This document shows, piece after piece, positions 1 to 5,207 of a DNA stretch of 5,207 nucleotides. This DNA comes from CAYSBE01 sp044337585 (GTDB lineage: Bacteria > Bacteroidota > Bacteroidia > UKL13-3): NCBI GenBank assembly GCA_044337585.1, contig JBIINH010000163.1, positions 1 to 5,207 on the forward strand, in the 5' to 3' direction. Each line of letters begins with the position of its first letter. Positions within the stretch are counted from its first letter, which is position 1. The notes beneath the pieces were generated by a model. It saw nothing but the letters and a program-made list of their open reading frames with translations, was not told where the DNA came from and ran no database searches. The translations under genes and the position numbers were made by a program.

Positions 1-1051
1 CATTAATTGATATATTACTGTCTACAGAAAGATTACCGCCTTGTGTTGATAGTTCAATTCCTCTAAATCCACCAATACCTGGAAGGGAATTGCGAATAGT
101 ATTGCCTTGAATGGTTGCATTTGCTTGAGCAGATAGCAAGATACCTGCACAACCATTTGCTGTATTACCACCTACAAACGTAGTCGGTTGCGCACCAAAC
201 GGAGCTATTGTTCCTCCGATAATATTGTTACGCACTATAAGACCTAAATCATAACTATTTGCTACTGTAGAAATACCTCGTGCATACACACCATGTCTTA
301 CCGCTTGGATAAGGTTATTTTCTATTATAATATTTTGACTTCTACGAACTGGGTTAATTGGTGTTCCACTGGTTCCACCTATGTACACTCCAGCAAATGT
401 GTTAATTGCATTAGTGTTGCTATTACCTGTGATCACGCAATTTTTGATGGTGATATTTTGACAACCATTTTGACCAACCCCGTTAAAATCAATTACCTTA
501 ACAGAAGCTGCAGTAGCACCTGCCGGCATTGCAAAAGTTAAATTTCTTTGTCCTGGTGATGACTCTCCGTCAAAAGTGATAAACCCTGCACCATTAAAGC
601 GAAGTAATGCTTGCGTGCCCGTAACTGAACCAGTTGTGAACGTTACGCTATAACCTGCTGATGGACGAACAACAATAGGACGATTAATATTCATAAAATT
701 ATATGCTCCTATAGAAGCACTTCCGATACTAATAACAGTAGGTTCTACACCTGTGTAGCCTGGCACTAACAAAATGGTAATTTGTCCAATGGTGGTTTGG
801 TCTACTCCATTAACTGTAATTGCGTTAAATATACCTGTTGTATTGGTGTAAGCACCTCCACCGTATGCACCCATTAAGTTTGCAAAGGTATCTTTTGGTG
901 CTGTCAGGTCATTACCTGTTCCATCAACAATGTAAGTAACGCCTCCTTGCGCAGGAGCTTGTGCCTGTGCTTGAAACCCAAACGCAAAAATTCCAGCAAC
1001 AAGTACCAGTGATTTTGCCAATCGTTTTGCTAGTGTAATGTTAGTTCTCAT
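1..1051 (-). CDS. Secreted right-handed beta-helix surface protein, N-terminal part (runs off left edge)
   Basis: An open frame of 350 codons starts at the ATG at 1051-1049 and has no stop before the left edge, so the C-terminus is missing. Residues 1-30 form a classic signal peptide: a basic start (MRTNITLAKRLAK), a hydrophobic core (LVLVAGIFAFGF) and a likely cut after AQA. The mature part opens with a YIVDGTGND segment. It then shows short Asn- and Ile-rich rungs typical of parallel beta-helix (pectin-lyase-like) folds: NITIKNCVITGN (199-210), NIIIENNLIQA (240-250), LIVRNNIIGG (271-280), ATIQGNTIRNS (312-322) and NLSVDSNISIN (340-350). Families of this build in Bacteroidota are usually long surface or adhesion proteins exported by Sec and then type IX secretion, often ending in a sorting domain. 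That end is outside the window, so the route is inferred. No catalytic residues can be assigned; a polysaccharide-binding or lyase role is possible but unsupported. No Shine-Dalgarno sequence precedes the start, as is normal in this phylum. Confidence 0.85.
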   Translation of the reverse strand, partial: MRTNITLAKRLAKSLVLVAGIFAFGFQAQAQAPAQGGVTYIVDGTGNDLTAPKDTFANLMGAYGGGAYTNTTGIFNAITVNGVDQTTIGQITILLVPGYTGVEPTVISIGSASIGAYNFMNINRPIVVRPSAGYSVTFTTGSVTGTQALLRFNGAGFITFDGESSPGQRNLTFAMPAGATAASVKVIDFNGVGQNGCQNITIKNCVITGNSNTNAINTFAGVYIGGTSGTPINPVRRSQNIIIENNLIQAVRHGVYARGISTVANSYDLGLIVRNNIIGGTIAPFGAQPTTFVGGNTANGCAGILLSAQANATIQGNTIRNSLPGIGGFRGIELSTQGGNLSVDSNISIN

Positions 1052-1090
1052 ATATGTAATTTAGTTAATAATTTTAAAGTAACGTAAAAC

Positions 1091-1121
1091 CAAAGTTTGT
1101 GAAAAAAAATTAAAAATCAAA
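1091..1121 (-). promoter_or_regulatory. Putative Bacteroidota-type promoter for the beta-helix gene
   Basis: Read on the minus strand, TTTG at 1121-1118 is followed after 19 bp by AAACTTTG at 1098-1091. This fits the Bacteroidota sigma-A pattern TTTG - about 19 bp - TAnnTTTG with one mismatch (A for the first T). A start site near 1084-1086 would give an AT-rich leader of roughly 33-35 nt before the ATG at 1051, with no Shine-Dalgarno sequence. The surrounding spacer 1052-1138 holds no gene and no GC-rich hairpin, so read-through from the upstream OstA-like gene is also possible. Confidence 0.45.
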
Positions 1122-1138
1122 TATAATATATTCTTTTT

Positions 1139-2662
1139 TTACAAATCGCTGTATTTCACCCTTAATAATGGCAATATTTTATTTTGCTTAGGTCTTATTC
1201 TCTCTTTCCATTTAAATCCTTTTAATCTTAATTCTTCGGACTTAAGCACATTGAGTGGATGGAAGATCGCATCTGGTTTTGTAATAAAATTTGCCCTGCT
1301 AATTTTATTATCTTCAAACATAAATTCCATTTCGCTGCATGTTATCACATTTACACCCATATATGCTGAGTCATCATCTTTTGCATAATATATACTTTGC
1401 GCGTTGCCGGATGCAAACATATAGCTGATTTTACTGTCTTTGAAACTTCCATACATGTTTCTGCCCACTAATTGGTTAAACTCTTTTGAGCCTTCTCTTG
1501 AAATTAAAAATCCATTTGACCTTAACTTAAATGAATCAAGCAAATTGTTGTTTATGAATAGCAATATTGTATCTGATGTAATTTGATTCACACCCGACCA
1601 CACAACAGGCTGTGTATACAAATATATAATGGAATCGTTCTTTATATAAACAAGTGAGTCGCATATTGCCTGCAAATCTGATTTGAAAATGTTTACTTTA
1701 TGGTAACACCTTACCATTTCTTCTTGTATATCTGTTTCATTAAAATATTGAATAGTATCACAAACTATGTACATGGAATCTCTATCCATATATTTTTTTA
1801 CGACTGCATCTTTTGTTATGGTAAATTGTCCCCTAGACCCTATCATTTCAGCAAAGCTGCCATACAATTTTGTTTCATTTTTCCTGTCAAGTATTTTTAC
1901 CGTGCCTCTTGCCTTGCCGTATTTTGTCGGTTTCAGATAATAAATTGTGTCGGCATTAAGCACCATGTCGACATTTGAAATCAAAGCATTATTGTATAGC
2001 TGTGATATTTCTTTGTTTGTATCGTAGGTACCTTTCTCGCAATACAGTGTATCGTTTTCACTATACATGTTGGTAGGTCCTGAATAATAAGCCATTCTTG
2101 TTTGTGTATTATATCTAAGCGAGTCGGTAAGAACTTTATATTTAGTTGATACCAACACCACATCTTTCTTAAAAAACATTAGTTTTTCATTTGCATAATA
2201 ATATCCAATCTTACTAGTGAGTGAATTTTCATCTGAGGTAATTCTTCCCCCTTTAGAATAGTATCCTTTGTTAGTATTCATGTCAAAATCAAGTCGATTA
2301 GTGGTTAGCATCGTGATGCCATCTTTCATTGTCACATTGTCTTCCAATATTGCTTGACGTGAATTCCCATAGTAGGTTAGTTTATTTCCTGTGAATGTAA
2401 GGCTGTCATTATGGTTAATGCGCACATTGCCGAATGCTTCCACTTTATTATCTGATTCGTATTGAAATGCGCTGTCGCAATACAACATAGTATTTTGTTG
2501 TTTAAACTGTACATCCCCAAAAAGCTTTCTCACTTTTCCTGATTTCCGCTCATCATATTGAAGGGAATTAGCATGTAATAATTCAACTGTTTGCTTTTGT
2601 GCACTAACGGTTAATGTTACTACACATAATATATATAAAAAATAGAAATTGACCTTGCACAT
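1139..2662 (-). CDS. OstA/LptA-like exported protein, probable lipopolysaccharide transport component
   Basis: The 507-residue protein is complete. Residues 1-21 form a signal peptide (MCKVNFYF, hydrophobic YILCVVTLTV, cut after VSA); there is no lipobox, so it is probably a soluble periplasmic protein. The rest is built from about 13-14 imperfect repeats of some 25-30 residues. Each has a strand ending in C/T-D-x-hydrophobic-x-Y, a polar turn, then a strand like A-x-G-x-V-x-I. Examples are MLYCDSAFQY...AFGNVRI, YKVLTDSLRY, MVLNADTIYY...ARGTVKI, YIVCDTIQYF and LQAICDSLVY. This is the OstA/LptA beta-jellyroll pattern; proteins of that family carry LPS across the periplasm from the inner membrane to LptD. 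Classical LptA is about 185 residues, so this is far longer, as is usual for OstA-like proteins of Bacteroidota. A TTG at 2674-2672 would add four residues, but it lies inside a -7-like box, so the ATG is preferred. It is divergent from tilS. Family assignment is firm; an exact LptA role is inferred. Confidence 0.85.
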   Translation of the reverse strand: MCKVNFYFLYILCVVTLTVSAQKQTVELLHANSLQYDERKSGKVRKLFGDVQFKQQNTMLYCDSAFQYESDNKVEAFGNVRINHNDSLTFTGNKLTYYGNSRQAILEDNVTMKDGITMLTTNRLDFDMNTNKGYYSKGGRITSDENSLTSKIGYYYANEKLMFFKKDVVLVSTKYKVLTDSLRYNTQTRMAYYSGPTNMYSENDTLYCEKGTYDTNKEISQLYNNALISNVDMVLNADTIYYLKPTKYGKARGTVKILDRKNETKLYGSFAEMIGSRGQFTITKDAVVKKYMDRDSMYIVCDTIQYFNETDIQEEMVRCYHKVNIFKSDLQAICDSLVYIKNDSIIYLYTQPVVWSGVNQITSDTILLFINNNLLDSFKLRSNGFLISREGSKEFNQLVGRNMYGSFKDSKISYMFASGNAQSIYYAKDDDSAYMGVNVITCSEMEFMFEDNKISRANFITKPDAIFHPLNVLKSEELRLKGFKWKERIRPKQNKILPLLRVKYSDL

Positions 2663-2671
2663 ATAAAAAGC

Positions 2672-2679
2672 CAAATCTA
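2672..2679 (-). promoter_or_regulatory. Putative -7 box for the OstA-like gene
   Basis: On the minus strand 2679-2672 reads TAGATTTG, an exact match to the Bacteroidota -7 element TAnnTTTG, ending 9 bp before the ATG at 2662. Transcription would then begin within a few bases of the start codon, giving a very short leader. No TTTG or TTG is found at the usual 17-23 bp upstream spacing, which would fall at the start of tilS, so this is half a promoter at best. Exact matches to this short AT-rich pattern can occur by chance. Confidence 0.35.
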
Positions 2680-2691
2680 AATATTAAATTC

Positions 2692-2699
2692 TATTTTTG
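2692..2699 (+). promoter_or_regulatory. Putative -7 box for tilS
   Basis: TATTTTTG at 2692-2699 matches TAnnTTTG exactly and ends one base before the first tilS ATG. A start site about 5-8 bases further on would fall at or just after the ATG pair at 2701-2706, implying a leaderless or nearly leaderless message, or use of another promoter further upstream. No -33 TTTG is present at the expected spacing. The box is back to back with the one for the OstA-like gene, so the two could not both be occupied by RNA polymerase. Confidence 0.28.
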
Positions 2700-2700
2700 A

Positions 2701-4038
2701 ATGATGATTAATCATGAGGTTTTTATAAACAGATTAACACAGCTTGGAATAACTAAAAATCACAAGCTTTTAGTGGCATTTAGTGGGGGTATGGATTCAG
2801 TTTGCTTGTTGCATTTGCTTCATCAAAATGGCTTTCAGTTTTCCGCAGCACACGTCAACTATGGCCTTAGGGGTGACGAAAGTAAACGGGACGAATTGTT
2901 TGCCATTGATTTTTGCAACAGTCTTGATTGCCCAATATTTACATACATCGTAAATGATGTTTCTACCTTAAAGGCAACAGGAATAAATCTTCAGCAAAAA
3001 GCACGAGAAATCAGGTATGATTGGTTTCAGGAGCTAAAGTCCAAATATAATTTTGATTTCATTTTAACTGCACATCATGCAAATGACAGTGCTGAAACTG
3101 TTTTATTAAACATCATTAGGGGAACCGGCATTAATGGACTTGTCGGAATAGCTGAAAGCCGCGATGATATTAAAAGACCATTATTGACTTTTTACAGAGA
3201 GCATATTAGATATTATTTACAAACGCATAATCTTTCATTTGTAGATGATTCGAGTAATGCCTCAATTGAATACAATAGAAACTTTTTACGTCATAAGGTT
3301 TTCCCACTTTTAGAAAAAATAAATTCAAAAACAATAAAACACATTAATGATTTAAGTACGCTATCAAGTGTTTATCATTTTGCATATGATCAACTGATAA
3401 ATGATTTTATCAAACTTCATGTAAAACAAGTGTCATTTGATGAACTAACAATTAATATAGATTCGCTTTCCATTCCGGCAGAATACCTGCAATATATTCT
3501 TCATTCGGTTTTGTCTCCGTTTGAATTCAATGCCGAACAATGCAAAAATATGGTCAAGACATTGCCAATTCCAGCCGGCAATCAGTTTTATTCGGATAAA
3601 TATTTAGCAACTACTTCATACAATCAAATTCATATTTCTCTTAAAGTTAATAACAATATTGTTAAATTACCTCAGTCTATTTCGCAATTTCCTTTTTATT
3701 TCAACAATGGATTATTTAGTATAATCATTGAAGAGGTTGCTTATGCTGATATTGATGAATTAAACCTACCAAAGACATTGTATTGCAGTTGTGATAGCCT
3801 AAATCAATTGTCTATTTCCGTTCATGAAAATGGAGATAAATTCAAACCATTTGGTATGTCAACTTTTAAAAAAATAAGTAATTTTCTTATTGATAAAAAA
3901 GTACCTCTACATCATAAAAAGTTGGTTTGTAAAATTACCGAAGGTAATCGCATAATTGTATTACTTCCTTTTTCTGTTGACAATGACGCAAGAGTAAAAC
4001 CGGATAGCAAGCATATTCTTAAAATAACCATATCATAA
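2701..4038 (+). CDS. tilS: tRNA(Ile) lysidine synthetase TilS
   Basis: This cytoplasmic enzyme uses ATP to join lysine to C34 of the CAU-anticodon tRNA(Ile), making lysidine so that the tRNA reads AUA and is charged with isoleucine; it is normally essential. The 445-residue protein has all the family marks in order. The N-type ATP-pyrophosphatase PP-loop SGGMDS is at 28-33, HVNYGLRGDES at 51-61, HHANDSAET at 125-133 and RGTG at 140-143. DDSSN and RNFLRH follow at 182-198. The TilS C-terminal domain spans about 370-444, with GDKFKPFGM (378-386), KKISNFLID (390-398) and IVLLPF (419-424). Length is normal for the full N-, middle- and C-domain form. An in-frame TGA at 2698-2700 touches the ATG at 2701, so translation must begin at 2701 or at the second ATG at 2704. 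No Shine-Dalgarno sequence is seen. It is transcribed away from the OstA-like gene across a 38-bp gap and ends in a hairpin terminator. Confidence 0.97.
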   Translation: MMINHEVFINRLTQLGITKNHKLLVAFSGGMDSVCLLHLLHQNGFQFSAAHVNYGLRGDESKRDELFAIDFCNSLDCPIFTYIVNDVSTLKATGINLQQKAREIRYDWFQELKSKYNFDFILTAHHANDSAETVLLNIIRGTGINGLVGIAESRDDIKRPLLTFYREHIRYYLQTHNLSFVDDSSNASIEYNRNFLRHKVFPLLEKINSKTIKHINDLSTLSSVYHFAYDQLINDFIKLHVKQVSFDELTINIDSLSIPAEYLQYILHSVLSPFEFNAEQCKNMVKTLPIPAGNQFYSDKYLATTSYNQIHISLKVNNNIVKLPQSISQFPFYFNNGLFSIIIEEVAYADIDELNLPKTLYCSCDSLNQLSISVHENGDKFKPFGMSTFKKISNFLIDKKVPLHHKKLVCKITEGNRIIVLLPFSVDNDARVKPDSKHILKITIS

Positions 4039-4068
4039 AAAAGGCGAACCATGCAGTTCGCCTTTTTT
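4037..4068. terminator. Bidirectional intrinsic terminator between convergent tilS and the Ig-like surface gene
   Basis: Six A (4037-4042) are followed by GGCGAAC (4043-4049), a six-base loop CATGCA, GTTCGCC (4056-4062) and six T (4063-4068). The 7-bp GC-rich stem is perfect and extends to 13 bp through the A/T tracts. Either strand read out gives a hairpin followed by a U-run, so it can end both tilS and the convergent gene stopping at 4101. The left A-tract includes the last two bases of the tilS stop codon. Confidence 0.9.
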
Positions 4069-4100
4069 ATTTGGTTTATATTGTTTAAAGTGGATGATGC

Positions 4101-5207
4101 TTATTTCATCATCGTCACTTTTGCATGGTAGCTTTGTCCGTTGTGGGTTAATACCATATGGTACATGCCCTGCATCTTACCGGTCATGTCTATCGCTGTG
4201 TCTTCTGCGCCTTCGCTAATCTGTTGGGTTAATACTTCTCTTCCCGTCATGTCATATACCGTTATCGTTGCACCCTTCAACTCTTTGCTGTTGATGTAGA
4301 ATATACCCGTTGATGGATTTGGATACACCGTTAGTGTGTTGTTTTGATTCAACTCTTTTATGCCCACAGGGAACGTAATAATGAACTTACGGAAAATTTG
4401 TGATGACCTATTACCCGATTTATCTATGGCAGTGTAGTATACAAAGTATTGTCCAATAATGTCTTTCTGATAAGCGGATGCATCTATTTCTACCGTTATG
4501 CTATCTGCACTATCATAATTATCGCTCACCACATAACCAGGTTCTGCATCTTCATATTCTGTACCTATATCTACCCTAAATGGATTTGATCCTAAAAGTT
4601 GGATATTTGGTAGAGTTTTATCTACCACTCTAACTACCCTTGTTACGGATGAACTGTTCCCTGCTGCATCGGTAGCTGTGTAAATGATTCTATACGTTCC
4701 TATCACATTATAGTTTACATTGTTATCGATTACCACTACTGGTGTCGAGATATTATCGGTTGCTGTTACTCCAGGATCATTAAACTTACCGAACACTTCT
4801 ACTTCTACATCTGGTGCGCCTATTAGCGTAATTACCGGTGGTATCAAATCCTTTACAAACACCCGCAACGTGTATTCGTTGGCTTGGTTACCCGAGCCAT
4901 CGGCTACATTGTATCTGATTGTGTAGATTCCTTGTTGGTTAACATTTACATTGCCCGTGCGTTGCAACTGGCTTGATGAGATGCCCCAATAGTTATCGGT
5001 CGCTTGCACATACACTTCATCGTTATATACCGTATTGATCTGGTGGTCTACCGTATCTCTGCCGGTTATCGTGCTGATTATTGGTTTCTCCGTATCTCTT
5101 ACGATTACTATCCTGCGCTTCGTATTGTTAAACCCAAATGCATCTGTAATGCTGTATTGTCTGAAGTATGTACCCAAGGTTGTAGTGTCGATATTGCCTG
5201 TTACCAC
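4101..5207 (-). CDS. Large surface protein, C-terminal part: tandem Ig-like (DUF5011-type) modules plus type IX sorting domain
   Basis: The frame is open to the right edge, so the N-terminus is missing; 368 residues are visible and the GTG at the edge is read as an internal valine. Three full Ig-like modules lie at about 38-119, 120-196 and 197-279, preceded by the end of another at 1-37. Each starts with a linker such as DTEKPII, DLIPPVITLIG or DKTLPNIQLLG and ends with a YxxxDxxGN strand: YNVADGSGN (99-107), YTATDAAGN (176-184), YTAIDKSGN (258-266). The third also has FNDPGVTATDN, the hallmark of DUF5011/HYR-like bacterial Ig folds. Residues 293-368 are a type A sorting domain: VYPNPSTGIFYI, ITVYDMTGREVL, then MQGMYHMVL and a final KVTMMK. 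In the known type IX route this domain directs the protein through the outer membrane and is then cleaved off as the protein is attached to the surface. An adhesion or cell-surface role is likely; the active or binding part lies outside the window. Confidence 0.9.
   Translation of the reverse strand: MVTGNIDTTTLGTYFRQYSITDAFGFNNTKRRIVIVRDTEKPIISTITGRDTVDHQINTVYNDEVYVQATDNYWGISSSQLQRTGNVNVNQQGIYTIRYNVADGSGNQANEYTLRVFVKDLIPPVITLIGAPDVEVEVFGKFNDPGVTATDNISTPVVVIDNNVNYNVIGTYRIIYTATDAAGNSSSVTRVVRVVDKTLPNIQLLGSNPFRVDIGTEYEDAEPGYVVSDNYDSADSITVEIDASAYQKDIIGQYFVYYTAIDKSGNRSSQIFRKFIITFPVGIKELNQNNTLTVYPNPSTGIFYINSKELKGATITVYDMTGREVLTQQISEGAEDTAIDMTGKMQGMYHMVLTHNGQSYHAKVTMMK

Noticed and set aside
293..541. 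Plus-strand open frame of 82 codons
   Set aside because: It lies wholly opposite the beta-helix gene, has no signal, motif or promoter, and its Cys/Ser/Thr-rich translation looks like antisense noise.
1120..1132. AT-only inverted repeat AATATA-A-TATATT after the OstA-like gene
   Set aside because: The arms are separated by one base and contain no GC pairs, so a stable terminator hairpin is not expected.
1700..2163. Two short open frames (1700-1978 plus, 1981-2163 minus) inside the OstA-like gene
   Set aside because: Both overlap a well-supported repeat protein in other frames and show no recognisable protein features.
4720..4926. Plus-strand open frame of 68 codons
   Set aside because: It is the antisense shadow of an Ig-like module of the surface protein.
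5205..5207. GTG at the right edge as a start codon for the Ig-like protein
   Set aside because: The visible sequence begins in the middle of an Ig-like module and has no signal peptide, so the gene clearly continues beyond the window.
1..5207. Mobile element, CRISPR array, tRNA or defence system
   Set aside because: No spaced direct repeats, transposase or integrase motifs, cloverleaf sequences or recognised defence proteins were seen on either strand.

Overview
This window comes from a member of the Bacteroidota. Four signs agree. One protein ends in a type IX secretion (Por secretion) C-terminal sorting domain. A long OstA-like LptA-type protein of the kind common in this phylum is present. 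The starts have no Shine-Dalgarno sequences and lie in AT-rich leaders. Several upstream sites match the phylum's TTTG / TAnnTTTG promoter pattern. The DNA is AT-rich, especially in the housekeeping gene. I cannot name genus or species.

Layout from left to right. (1) Positions 1-1051, minus strand: the first 350 residues of a secreted right-handed beta-helix protein, complete at its start and running off the left edge. (2) Positions 1052-1138: an AT-rich spacer with a plausible promoter for that gene. (3) Positions 1139-2662, minus strand: a complete exported OstA/LptA-like protein of 507 residues. (4) Positions 2663-2700: a 38-bp divergent spacer with two back-to-back -7-like boxes almost touching the two start codons. 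(5) Positions 2701-4038, plus strand: complete tilS, tRNA(Ile) lysidine synthetase. (6) Positions 4037-4068: a strong hairpin with A and T tracts on its two sides, placed to stop both convergent transcripts. (7) Positions 4101-5207, minus strand: the C-terminal 368 residues of a large cell-surface protein with tandem Ig-like modules and a type IX sorting domain, running off the right edge.

Functionally, a housekeeping and envelope pair (LPS transport-like protein plus tRNA modification enzyme, head to head) sits between two genes for large exported proteins. The flanking genes are visibly richer in GC in sampled blocks than tilS. The two surface proteins probably reach the outside by Sec export followed by type IX secretion; the sorting domain is seen only in the right-hand one.

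I found no RNA genes, CRISPR array, insertion sequence, phage gene or toxin/defence system. No clearly new biological system is visible. The most interesting points are the unusually long OstA-like repeat protein and the very compact divergent start region with possible near-leaderless transcripts.
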